From Mollicutes bacterium (GTDB lineage: Bacteria > Bacillota_I > Bacilli_A > RF39 > UBA660): a stretch of DNA of 43,841 bases. The position numbers and the translations under genes are program-made. Positions 7,472-17,905 of the stretch are shown piece after piece (within the stretch, counting starts at the first letter, position 1; every line of letters starts with the position of its first letter). Under the pieces are notes generated by a model, which saw only the letters and a list, made by a program, of their open reading frames with translations, was not told the origin of the DNA and did not search any database. The stretch spans positions 1-43,841 of the forward strand of contig DUQO01000043.1 in assembly GCA_012837765.1 (NCBI GenBank), in the 5' to 3' direction.

Positions 7472-9571
7472 ATGGATTTATCAAAATTAAATGACAAACA
7501 AAAAGAAGCAGTAAAACATATAGATGGACCTCTTCTTATATTAGCTGGAGCAGGTAGTGGCAAGACTCGTGTACTAACGAATCGTGTGGCGTATCTAATC
7601 AATGAAGTAGGGATAAATCCGCGTAATGTTTTAGCTATAACATTTACTAATAAAGCAGCAACAGAAATGAAAGAAAGAATTTTTTCAATTATTGGTGATA
7701 CAGCATTACAAGTGCAAATCTCAACATTTCATTCTTTTGGGTATCGTATTGTAAGGGAAAATTATCACTTATTAGGTTTAGATAAAAACTTTACTATTTT
7801 AGATGAAAGTGATTCTGTAATTATTATTAAGAAAATTTTAAAAGATATAAATTTAGATCCTAAACAATATAATCCTAAAGCTATAAAAAGTGCAATAAGT
7901 GGAGCTAAAAATGTTTTAATGAATGCAGAAGAATATAGCCGTTTTTCAAATACTCCTTGGGATGAAATAGTTATAAAAGTATATCGTATATATGAAGAAA
8001 CATTGAAAAAGAGCAATGCTGTAGACTTTGATGATTTACTGATGCTTCCTATTCATTTGTTTAAAAGAAATTCTGAGGTTTTAGAAAAATATCAAGAAAG
8101 ATATAAGTACATTTTAATTGATGAATATCAAGATACTAATGAAGCACAATATAAATTAACTAAAATGATTGGTGCTAAATATAGGAATGTTTGTGTTGTA
8201 GGAGATGGAGATCAAAGTATTTATTCATTCAGAGGTGCCAATTATAACAACATTTTAAACTTTGAGAAGGATTATAATAATGCAAAAGTAATTTTGCTAG
8301 AAGAAAATTATCGTTCAACTAAAACAATTTTAAACGCTGCTAATGAAGTAATCAAAAAGAATAAGATTCGTAAAGATAAAAATCTTTGGACATCTAATGA
8401 GGAAGGGTCTAAAATAAAATATTATCGTGCATATGACGAGAAAGATGAAGCTCATTATGTGACTTCTAATATTAAACAATTGCATAGTGAAGGTATTCCA
8501 TATGAAGAAATGGCTGTTTTGTATCGAACAAATGCCCAATCTCGTGTATTAGAAGAACATTTTATGTTAGAAAATATACCCTATAAAGTAGTAGGAGCAT
8601 ATGCTTTTTATAATCGCAAAGAAATCAAGGATTTAATTGCATATTTAAAGCTTATTTATAACGATAAAGATGATGTTAATTTAATAAGGTGTATAAATGT
8701 TCCAAAAAGAGGAATAGGTGCTAAAACAACCGATAAACTCCAAATGAAAGCAGATGTTGAAAAAGTAAGTATTTACGAAGTTATTGATGGTGGGAAAGAA
8801 TTAATATTTAAAAATTTAATTGAAGATTTTAAACAAAAAGCTTCGGAAAGTAGTTTGACAGAATTAGTTGAATATGTAATAAATAAAAGTGGTATGAAGC
8901 AAGAACTACTTAATGAAAAAAGTATCGAAGCTAATATAAGATTGGAAAACTTAGATGAATTTAAATCTATTGCTATGGCTTTTGAAGAACATAATGGAGT
9001 TGTTTCGCTTGAAGAGTTTTTAATGCAGATTAGTTTGGTCAGTAATAGTGACGATACAAAAGATGAAAGAGAAAAAGTTTCACTTATGACAATGCATGCA
9101 GCTAAGGGATTAGAGTTTGATGTTGTATTTGCTGTTGGCCTTGAAGAGGGAATTATGCCACACACAGGTTTTGATGCCTCAAAATCTGATATTGAAGAAG
9201 AACGTAGGCTTTTTTACGTTACAATTACAAGAGCTAAAAAACATTTGTTTTTAGTTAATGCTAGAATGCGTTTACTCTTTGGGGATCGCAGTATAAGAGA
9301 AGAAAGTAGTTTTATTAAAGAAATTGAAGAAGAACATATAGAATTTCAAAATAAAAAACGAGAAGAAATTTCAACTATCAATAAAGAGGATAAGTTTTAT
9401 ACGGAAGATGTCGACTTTAACCAAGGAGACATAATTGTTCATGATGATTTTGGTGAAGGTGTCATAATAAATGTTGAAAAAAGTATAATAACTGTTTCCT
9501 TTGCATATCCTCATTTAGTTAAAAAATTATTAAAAAAACATAAAAGTATTAAAAAGAAGCAAGTTATTTAA
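7472..9571 (+). CDS. pcrA: PcrA/UvrD-type ATP-dependent DNA helicase
   Basis: A superfamily 1A 3'-5' helicase used in repair, plasmid rolling-circle replication and clearing RecA or stalled polymerase. The 699-aa protein has Walker A GAGSGKT at residues 26-32, AITFTNKAA (motif Ia), ILIDEYQDTN (Walker B), GDGDQSIYSFRGA (motif III), ENYRST (IV), LMTMHAAKGLEFD (V) and VTITRAKK (VI). The C-terminal 50 residues form the Tudor-like RNA polymerase-binding domain of PcrA (HDDFGEGVIINVE). SD is AAGGTG before ATG. ligA follows, the common pcrA-ligA pairing, but with its own promoter. Confidence 0.96.
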   Translation: MDLSKLNDKQKEAVKHIDGPLLILAGAGSGKTRVLTNRVAYLINEVGINPRNVLAITFTNKAATEMKERIFSIIGDTALQVQISTFHSFGYRIVRENYHLLGLDKNFTILDESDSVIIIKKILKDINLDPKQYNPKAIKSAISGAKNVLMNAEEYSRFSNTPWDEIVIKVYRIYEETLKKSNAVDFDDLLMLPIHLFKRNSEVLEKYQERYKYILIDEYQDTNEAQYKLTKMIGAKYRNVCVVGDGDQSIYSFRGANYNNILNFEKDYNNAKVILLEENYRSTKTILNAANEVIKKNKIRKDKNLWTSNEEGSKIKYYRAYDEKDEAHYVTSNIKQLHSEGIPYEEMAVLYRTNAQSRVLEEHFMLENIPYKVVGAYAFYNRKEIKDLIAYLKLIYNDKDDVNLIRCINVPKRGIGAKTTDKLQMKADVEKVSIYEVIDGGKELIFKNLIEDFKQKASESSLTELVEYVINKSGMKQELLNEKSIEANIRLENLDEFKSIAMAFEEHNGVVSLEEFLMQISLVSNSDDTKDEREKVSLMTMHAAKGLEFDVVFAVGLEEGIMPHTGFDASKSDIEEERRLFYVTITRAKKHLFLVNARMRLLFGDRSIREESSFIKEIEEEHIEFQNKKREEISTINKEDKFYTEDVDFNQGDIIVHDDFGEGVIINVEKSIITVSFAYPHLVKKLLKKHKSIKKKQVI

Positions 9572-9590
9572 CTAGCTTTTTTCTTTTAAA
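9557..9590 (+). terminator. Rho-independent terminator after pcrA
   Basis: AAGC-A-AGTT pairs with AACT-A-GCTT around an ATTT loop, followed by a T-rich run. The pcrA stop codon lies within the hairpin. Confidence 0.65.
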
Positions 9591-9603
9591 TGCAATGCTT
9601 TTT

Positions 9604-12098
<2,495 letters not shown>

Positions 12099-12122
12099 TT
12101 TGTGCCTCCTTTCTTACGTGAT

Positions 12123-12151
12123 ATAGTATTTTTCCGTATTGGAAAATACAA
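12123..12151 (-). promoter_or_regulatory. Promoter of comK overlapped by an inverted repeat
   Basis: On the minus strand: TTGTAT (12151-12146), a 17-nt spacer and TACTAT (12128-12123). The spacer and both hexamers coincide with a near-perfect dyad at 12126-12149 (GTATTTTTCC, 5-nt loop, GGAAAATAC), so a protein binding there would control access to this promoter. Confidence 0.6.
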
Positions 12152-12158
12152 TTCCTCT

Positions 12159-12176
12159 ATTTTACATAGGTAAAAT
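12159..12176. promoter_or_regulatory. Perfect inverted repeat upstream of the comK -35
   Basis: ATTTTAC, ATAG, GTAAAAT: 7-nt perfect arms with a 4-nt centre, 8 nt upstream of the comK -35 and next to a second dyad in the promoter. A-tract/T-tract arms resemble, but do not exactly match, ComK AT-boxes (AAAA-N5-TTTT). Autoregulation is an inference. Confidence 0.45.
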
Positions 12177-12217
12177 GCGAAAATTGACTTATTTTGTCGA
12201 AGTTGATAAATATAAAT

Positions 12218-12252
12218 AAAAAAACAGAAAAGTTTATATTTTTTCTGTTTTT
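12218..12252 (-). terminator. Terminator of the metallopeptidase-like gene
   Basis: AAAAACAGAAAA and TTTTCTGTTTTT form a long AT-rich stem with one CAG/CTG core. Read on the minus strand it ends in a T-tract, 13 nt after the stop of the 12265-13167 gene, and insulates comK from it. Confidence 0.65.
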
Positions 12253-12264
12253 GTAGAATCATTT

Positions 12265-13167
12265 TTATTTTAGTAACGTTTTAACAATTCGATTTTGATT
12301 TAGTATATCATAAAATTCTTCAGCTTTATTTTGTTCTGCATTTTTCTTCTCAAACCATTCATTTAGTTTTAATTGAATATTTATTGAAGTTATAGTTGGT
12401 AGGGAACTAAACTCATGATAATATTGTAACATTCTATCATTTGCAACTATAAAATCTATTATGTCCTCTCTGTCACTATACTTTTCAAAATACTTTATTA
12501 ACCCTGGTAAATTAGAAGTGAAATATAATCTTTCCATTTCCTTAGGATCATCGAAGAATAATTCAAGCATTCTAGCAATTCGAACTTGAGCTTTGTATGA
12601 TTTTCCATCTTTATTAAAATATCTTCTAGTTAATAACTCAGTATAACCTTCATTGATTGCACGACCAATAGATGCTCCATCTTTAAGTTGCCAAAAACCG
12701 CTAAGTAATGTATTGGTTTTTTCGTCATAAATTGTTGAAGCGAGATGAAGAAGCTCGTGTTCAATTGAGGATTTTGCTGAGTAACTTAATTTGTTGTTTC
12801 GGCCGTTATATGAACCTCCCATTCCCATGATGCGTAACATAGGACTTTGTACAACTTCTACTGTTTTAAGATTTTTATAAAGTGTTTGTAAATTGTGAAA
12901 ATCAACATTTTCTTCAAGTACCCTAATTGCCTCCTTTAATAGTTTTAACTCTGACATTTTGATACGATTTCTTTCTGCTCTTAACTCTCTAGCTGTCAAT
13001 TGCTTTGTATCTGGCAGCTTATCAACTAACAATCTCTCTTCAAATTTTGATAGTTTATACAGGTTATTTTTATGAGTAAATACATTCCCACAATAAAGAC
13101 CGCCAGCAATTGTAATTAAGTTTTGAGCCATTTCGGCCAATACTTTTCCTAATTCTACTTCATTCAT
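12265..13167 (-). CDS. Putative HExxH zinc metallopeptidase-like protein
   Basis: A 300-aa soluble protein with no signal peptide. It has a clear zinc motif HELLH around residues 137-141, and about 35 residues later INEGYTELLTRRYF, which provides a Glu in the pattern of gluzincins (HExxH plus downstream E). A charged helix-rich segment follows. I do not recognise a named family. Cytoplasmic localisation and the HELLH...EGYTE spacing recall small regulatory or phage-type metalloproteases, but that is a guess. SD AAGGTGG precedes the ATG. It is monocistronic, with its own promoter and terminator. Confidence 0.7.
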   Translation of the reverse strand: MNEVELGKVLAEMAQNLITIAGGLYCGNVFTHKNNLYKLSKFEERLLVDKLPDTKQLTARELRAERNRIKMSELKLLKEAIRVLEENVDFHNLQTLYKNLKTVEVVQSPMLRIMGMGGSYNGRNNKLSYSAKSSIEHELLHLASTIYDEKTNTLLSGFWQLKDGASIGRAINEGYTELLTRRYFNKDGKSYKAQVRIARMLELFFDDPKEMERLYFTSNLPGLIKYFEKYSDREDIIDFIVANDRMLQYYHEFSSLPTITSINIQLKLNEWFEKKNAEQNKAEEFYDILNQNRIVKTLLK

Positions 13168-13194
13168 ATACTATAACCACCTTAAGTAAGAGGT

Positions 13195-13223
13195 ATTATA
13201 TAACAAATTACCATTATTTACAA
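13195..13223 (-). promoter_or_regulatory. Promoter of the metallopeptidase-like gene
   Basis: On the minus strand: TTGTAA, a 17-nt spacer and TATAAT, 27 nt upstream of the ATG. The hexamers and spacing are the same as for the LCP gene promoter at 29362-29390. Confidence 0.65.
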
Positions 13224-13266
13224 CTAGAAAATTGCCATAATTAACCATATATCAAAAAATAATAAA

Positions 13267-13296
13267 TTAACAAAAAAGATGTTAGTATGTTATAAT
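13267..13296 (+). promoter_or_regulatory. Promoter of the gatCAB operon
   Basis: TTAACA, an 18-nt spacer and TATAAT with an extended -10 (TGTTATAAT), 37 nt before the chosen gatC start. Confidence 0.65.
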
Positions 13297-13333
13297 ATTA
13301 TAATGTATAAATGTATAAGAAATGAGGGATACA

Positions 13334-13627
13334 ATGAAATCTTTGCCAAAGGAAAAAGTGTTATATGTTGCTGATTTAGGTAAAATAAGCATCAGTGAAG
13401 ATGAAATTGAAAAATTTGGTTATGGTCTTAAACAAATACTAGACGAAATTGAAAAAATTAATCAAGTAGATCTTAAAACTGATGAAATATTAATATCACC
13501 AACAGATAACAAAAATGTTTATCGTGATGATGAAGTGTTAGATATGATTACAATTGAAGATGCTTTAAAAAATGCTCCTAAAACAAAAGGTAATTTTGTA
13601 GAAGTGGTGAGGGTTGTCAATGACTAA
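13334..13627 (+). CDS. gatC: GatC, Asp-tRNA(Asn)/Glu-tRNA(Gln) amidotransferase subunit C
   Basis: GatC wraps around GatA and stabilises the GatCAB complex, which amidates mischarged Glu-tRNA(Gln) or Asp-tRNA(Asn). The 97-aa protein has the typical ADLGKISISEDEIEKF start and a C-terminal DDEVLDMITIEDALKNAP segment with a VVRVV end. An upstream ATG at 13322 lacks a ribosome site, whereas GAGGG is well placed for ATG 13334. The end overlaps gatA by 8 nt. Confidence 0.9.
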   Translation: MKSLPKEKVLYVADLGKISISEDEIEKFGYGLKQILDEIEKINQVDLKTDEILISPTDNKNVYRDDEVLDMITIEDALKNAPKTKGNFVEVVRVVND

Positions 13628-15071
13628 ATATTTAGATTTATCTTTAATTGAAATAAACGATTTATTAAAAACCAAAAAAATAAAACCTATTGATTTAGTT
13701 AACGAAGCGTTTATCCGCATCGAACAAAACAAAGATTTGAACTGTTTTATAACATTAAATAAAGAAGAAGCTGTAAAAAAGGCTATGGAATTAGAAAATG
13801 AAGAAGTTGACAATGTTCTTTTTAGTATACCTATTGTTATAAAGGATAATATTGTAACAAAGGATTTAAGAACAACATGTGCATCTAAAATGTTAGACAA
13901 TTTTATTCCAGTATATGATGCAACGGTTATTGAAAAAATAAAGAATAAAAATATGATTATTATTGGTAAAACTAATATGGATGAATTTGCTATGGGTTCA
14001 TCAAATCAAACTAGTTATTATGGTCCTGTTTTAAACCCTTGGAACAAATCGAAGGTATCGGGAGGTTCAAGTGGTGGATCTGCTAGTGCTGTTTCATCAC
14101 GCATTGTACCATTTGCCTTAGGTTCTGATACAGGTGGATCAATTCGTCAACCAGCAGCGTTTACAGGTGTTGTTGGTTTAAAACCGACTTATGGTCGCGT
14201 TTCTAGATATGGTCTTGTAGCTTTCGCTTCCAGTTTTGATCAAATAGGCCCAATGACTAGAAATGTTTTTGAAAATGCTCTTTTATTAAACGCTATCGTA
14301 GGACATGATGAAAAAGATATGACTAGTTCGAAAAAGGAAGTAGAAGATTTTACACGTTTAATAGGTGAAGATGTGCATGGTATGAAAATTGCTATACCAA
14401 ATTATTACATGAGCGATACAGTAAACAAGGAAATAAAAAACCGCATCCTTTATGTCATTGATCTATTAAAAAGTAAAGGGGTAACCTTTGAATACATAGA
14501 TATTGATTATATTAAATATTCTGTTCCTTTATATCAAATAATCGCTTTAGCTGAAGCTTCTTCTAACTTGGCGCGTTTTGATGGTGTAAGATATGGATAT
14601 CGTACAAATAACTTTAATAACTTAGACGAATTATATAAAAACACTAGAGCAGAAGGTTTTGGGGATGAAGTAAAGCGAAATATAATGATTGGTTCGTATG
14701 TGTTAAGTGGAACAAATATAAAAACATATTATGATAAAGCTTTAAAGATGAGAAAAGCTATTAGTGATAGTTTGGATGAAATACTATCAAAATATGATTT
14801 AATAATTGGTCCTACTACAACGACAACGGCTTATAATTTAGGTGAAGGACAAGATGATGCAGTAAAAAGTTTCCTTGATGATATGCTTACTATTCCTGCT
14901 AATATGGCAGGGCTTCCAAGCATGAGTTTACCAATTGGTTTTGATAATGATGGAATGCCAATTGGTATGCAAATTATTGGAAAAAAATTTGATGAAGCTT
15001 TGATTTATAAATTAGCAGCAGCAGTCGAAAAAGAACTTAATCTTGATTTAGATAATAAAGGAGGAAAGTAA
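13620..15071 (+). CDS. gatA: GatA, glutamyl-tRNA(Gln) amidotransferase subunit A
   Basis: GatA is the amidase that releases ammonia from glutamine for transfer to the mischarged tRNA. The 483-aa protein carries the amidase signature: catalytic Lys in PIVIKDNIVT, the glycine/serine stretch VSGGSSGGSASAVSS, and the nucleophile region GSDTGGSIRQPA. A TTG two codons upstream is in frame, but GTGAGGG is spaced for ATG 13620. It overlaps gatC by 8 nt and is followed by gatB after 1 nt, with SD AAGGAGG inside the gatA end. Length is normal. Confidence 0.95.
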   Translation: MTKYLDLSLIEINDLLKTKKIKPIDLVNEAFIRIEQNKDLNCFITLNKEEAVKKAMELENEEVDNVLFSIPIVIKDNIVTKDLRTTCASKMLDNFIPVYDATVIEKIKNKNMIIIGKTNMDEFAMGSSNQTSYYGPVLNPWNKSKVSGGSSGGSASAVSSRIVPFALGSDTGGSIRQPAAFTGVVGLKPTYGRVSRYGLVAFASSFDQIGPMTRNVFENALLLNAIVGHDEKDMTSSKKEVEDFTRLIGEDVHGMKIAIPNYYMSDTVNKEIKNRILYVIDLLKSKGVTFEYIDIDYIKYSVPLYQIIALAEASSNLARFDGVRYGYRTNNFNNLDELYKNTRAEGFGDEVKRNIMIGSYVLSGTNIKTYYDKALKMRKAISDSLDEILSKYDLIIGPTTTTTAYNLGEGQDDAVKSFLDDMLTIPANMAGLPSMSLPIGFDNDGMPIGMQIIGKKFDEALIYKLAAAVEKELNLDLDNKGGK

Positions 15072-15072
15072 A

Positions 15073-16494
15073 ATGGCATTAATTCCAACAATTGGTATAG
15101 AAGTTCATGTTGAATTAAAAACCAAATCGAAAGTATTTTCACCATCTCTTAACGCTTATGGTGAAATTGCTAATAGTAAAACTAATGTTAGCGATTTAGG
15201 TTATCCAGGTACTTTACCAACTTTAAATAAAAAAGTTATCGATTTAGCTATAAAAGCTTGTTTCGCGACAAACTGTCACATCACTCCTAAGATTTATTTT
15301 GATCGTAAAAACTATTTTTATCCTGACCTATCCAAAGGTTATCAAATAACACAAGCAGCTACTCCTATTGGATATGATGGATATATAGAAATAGAAGTAA
15401 ATGGAAAAGTTAAAAAAATAGGTATTGAACGTCTTCACATTGAAGAAGATACAAGTAAAAGTATTCACGAAGGAGATTCCACTTTACTTGATTTTAATAG
15501 AGCAGGGGTTCCTTTAATTGAAATTGTTACTAAACCAGTAATAGAAAGTGCTGAAGAAGCTGTTTTATATTTAGAAAAACTACGTGAAGTACTTCTTTAT
15601 GCAGGAGTAAGTGATGTCAAAATAGAAGAAGGAAGTATGAGATGTGATGCTAATGTATCATTAAGAGAAAGTGATAGTGATGTGTTAGGTGTTAAAACCG
15701 AAATAAAAAACATTGGTTCTATCTCAAGTGTTAAAGCTGCAATAAATTATGAAATAGATCATCAAAAACAAATGTTAGAAAAAGGAGAAAAAATTACTGT
15801 GCAAACAAAACGATATGATGAAAAAAGGGAAATGACAATTCTTATGAGAACTAAAGAATCAAATACAGATTATCGTTATTTTCCAGAGCCAGACATTCCT
15901 TATATATATATAGATGAATATTGGATAAATGATATAAAAGAACAAATGCCTATAATGCCTGACAAATTAAGAGGAAAGTATAAGACGTTAAGTATTAGCG
16001 ATGTAGCAATCAATGCCTTAATTGCACATAAAGAGCTTACTTTTTTCTTAGAAAAGGTTATGGATAAAAAGGTTAACCCTGTAATCAGTGCTAATCTTTT
16101 AACAGGTGATGTACTTATGTTTTTAAATAAGCATAATATTACAATAGATGAAACAAAACTTGCTGTTGATAATTTTGCTAGTTTAGTAAACCTTATTGAT
16201 ACTGGTGAAATTTCTTCAAAAATGGGTAGAGAATTATTAAGTGATTTGATTACCGATGGTGGAAATGTAGAGGAACTACTAAAAACTAAGGGAATGAAAC
16301 TAATTAGTGATGAAGAAACAATCAAAAAGTTAATTGAAGAAGTAATATCAGATAATGTAGAAGTTGTAAATGATTATAAAAATGGTAATGAAAGAGCCTT
16401 TAAATATTTAATAGGTCAAGCGATGAAAAAGAGTCGTGGTCAAGCAAATCCAAAAATTTTGAATGAATCTTTATTGAGAGAATTAAATAAATAA
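15073..16494 (+). CDS. gatB: GatB, Asp/Glu-tRNA amidotransferase subunit B
   Basis: GatB is the kinase subunit that activates the tRNA-bound Glu/Asp and then amidates it. The 473-aa protein starts IGIEVHVELKTKSKVFS and contains YFDRKNYFYPDLSKGYQIT, IERLHIEEDTSKS, DFNRAGVPLIEIVT, SMRCDANVSLR and the C-terminal YqeY-like tRNA-binding tail (FKYLIGQAMKKSRGQANP). Presence of gatCAB implies indirect aminoacylation for Gln and/or Asn in this organism. A flavodoxin gene follows 20 nt later with no terminator in between. Confidence 0.96.
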   Translation: MALIPTIGIEVHVELKTKSKVFSPSLNAYGEIANSKTNVSDLGYPGTLPTLNKKVIDLAIKACFATNCHITPKIYFDRKNYFYPDLSKGYQITQAATPIGYDGYIEIEVNGKVKKIGIERLHIEEDTSKSIHEGDSTLLDFNRAGVPLIEIVTKPVIESAEEAVLYLEKLREVLLYAGVSDVKIEEGSMRCDANVSLRESDSDVLGVKTEIKNIGSISSVKAAINYEIDHQKQMLEKGEKITVQTKRYDEKREMTILMRTKESNTDYRYFPEPDIPYIYIDEYWINDIKEQMPIMPDKLRGKYKTLSISDVAINALIAHKELTFFLEKVMDKKVNPVISANLLTGDVLMFLNKHNITIDETKLAVDNFASLVNLIDTGEISSKMGRELLSDLITDGGNVEELLKTKGMKLISDEETIKKLIEEVISDNVEVVNDYKNGNERAFKYLIGQAMKKSRGQANPKILNESLLRELNK

Positions 16495-16514
16495 CAAAAA
16501 TAAGGAGTATTACA

Positions 16515-17006
16515 ATGAAAATAGGTATAGTAGTTTATTCACAAACAGGAAACACTTTATCTGTTGCATCTAAACTTTATGAAGAATTAAAACAAGAGGG
16601 TAATAAGGTATCACTTATAAGGGTAGAAGCAAAAAGAAGCATAAAACAAAATGTCTTTGAAATCATAAAAACACCAAATGTTGAAGAATATGATATAATT
16701 GTTTTTGCATCTTTTGTAGAAGCTTTTCGTTTAAATCCTGTAATGAAAAAATACTTAGAAAATATTGAAACTCTAAAAAATAAAAACATCTTTGTCTTCA
16801 TAACCCAAATGCTACCATATACTTGGTTAGGAGGTAATCAAACTCTTAAACAAACGATCAATATATGTGAGCAAAAAGAAGGTAATATTATTGGTAGTGG
16901 TATAATAAATTGGAAAAACAAATTACGTGACGAAAAAACACATGATCTTATAGATAAAATAGTGAGTCAATTAAAAGGAATAAAACAACATGAAAAAAAG
17001 CACTAA
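16515..17006 (+). CDS. Flavodoxin-family protein
   Basis: A 163-aa flavodoxin-fold protein that would bind FMN non-covalently as an electron carrier. The phosphate-binding loop is SQTGNTLSVA at residues 9-18, after the first strand MKIGIVVY. The next strands (DIIVFASFVEAF and KNIFVFITQ) and the mid-chain loop MLPYTWLGGNQT follow the fold. It has TAAGGAG as SD and lies in the same transcript as gatB by spacing. Its end overlaps the start of an FMN-binding membrane protein by 17 nt, so the two are translated together. Confidence 0.85.
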   Translation: MKIGIVVYSQTGNTLSVASKLYEELKQEGNKVSLIRVEAKRSIKQNVFEIIKTPNVEEYDIIVFASFVEAFRLNPVMKKYLENIETLKNKNIFVFITQMLPYTWLGGNQTLKQTINICEQKEGNIIGSGIINWKNKLRDEKTHDLIDKIVSQLKGIKQHEKKH

Positions 17007-17391
17007 AGTAATCTTAAGTATCTTTATAATAGCGTTTATCTTAATTTTTCTTACTGTGAAAATTATTATGTCTCAAGTTGAAAGTAATTTAAATGCATTA
17101 CTTAATGCAAAAATAAAGAAAATAAATCTTAACTCAATAGAAGACGGAAAATACTTTGGTAGTTATGAAGTGGTTCCAATAGCAGTAGAAGTTTTTGTAA
17201 CTGTATCAGATCATCAAATAAGTAAGATAGAAATTGTTGAACATGAAAACGGACAAGGCACTCCTGCTGAAGCAATTATAGATAGGGTTATTGAAAACCA
17301 ATCATTAGAGGTGGATGTTATTGCAGGAGCTACCTATAGTAGTAAAGTTATATTAAAAGCTATCGAAGATGCACTAGACAATGCGTACTAA
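16990..17391 (+). CDS. Membrane-anchored FMN-binding domain protein
   Basis: A 133-aa protein with one N-terminal membrane helix (residues 7-27) and an exported FMN_bind domain like those of NqrC/RnfG and PplA. The domain shows DGKYFGSYEV, the substrate strand ISKIEIVEHENGQG, and DVIAGATYSSK, close to the D-x-x-(S/T)-G-A-T consensus in which an ApbE-type flavin transferase links FMN to the Thr. Here Ala precedes Gly instead of Ser/Thr. It overlaps the flavodoxin gene, suggesting an electron path from cytoplasmic flavodoxin to an outside flavoprotein, which is inference. No apbE is in the window. Confidence 0.82.
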   Translation: MKKSTKVILSIFIIAFILIFLTVKIIMSQVESNLNALLNAKIKKINLNSIEDGKYFGSYEVVPIAVEVFVTVSDHQISKIEIVEHENGQGTPAEAIIDRVIENQSLEVDVIAGATYSSKVILKAIEDALDNAY

Positions 17392-17405
17392 AATAATTGT
17401 GTAAA

Positions 17406-17434
17406 TTGAACAAACCAGTTATTTATAGTATAAT
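17406..17434 (+). promoter_or_regulatory. Promoter of the 17454-20782 operon
   Basis: TTGAAC, a 17-nt spacer and TATAAT, 19 nt upstream of the first ATG. It marks the start of a new unit after the FMN-binding gene. Confidence 0.7.
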
Positions 17435-17453
17435 AAGTTGAGGAGAGTAAAAA

Positions 17454-17894
17454 ATGAAAATAATAAAGAAATATAAATGGTTTATTTTAGGTTTCTTCAT
17501 TCTTTTAGCAATCATCGCCGTTTGGCTAGGCAAGGATTTGCTTTTGAATATAGATGGTGCATTGTATGGCCATAGATTGGAAGGAATTGAAGATGTACCT
17601 ATAACAAATGAAACTAAAAAGGAAATTTCTGATTTTCTTTCGAGTACAGAGGGTGTAGAAAAGGTAAAAATTTATGTACATGGTAAGATACTCAATATTA
17701 TTATTTGGGTAGATGATACAATGACAGTGGATAAAGTAAAAGAAATTTCTAATGCTGCATTAGAAAAATGTAGTGAAGAACAAAAATCTTTTTATGACAT
17801 TTCATTCCTCATTGATTATGCAAAAGAAACAGAAGATAAAAAATTCCCTATGATAGGTAATAAAAATAAAAACAGTAAGCAGATTGTTTGGTAG
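17454..17894 (+). CDS. Single-pass membrane protein of unknown function
   Basis: A 146-aa protein with an N-terminal basic stretch, one membrane helix (about residues 8-32) and an exported or cytoplasmic domain of about 110 residues with alternating strands and helices (GVEKVKIYVHGKILNIIIWV, then a helix rich in Lys/Glu). No family is recognised. A tail of Asn/Lys residues ends the protein. SD TTGAGGAG precedes the ATG. It is the first gene of an operon with the GGDEF-like receptor, 11 nt upstream of it, so a role in the same membrane signalling or envelope process is plausible. Confidence 0.75.
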   Translation: MKIIKKYKWFILGFFILLAIIAVWLGKDLLLNIDGALYGHRLEGIEDVPITNETKKEISDFLSSTEGVEKVKIYVHGKILNIIIWVDDTMTVDKVKEISNAALEKCSEEQKSFYDISFLIDYAKETEDKKFPMIGNKNKNSKQIVW

Positions 17895-17905
17895 TAGGTG
17901 ATAAA

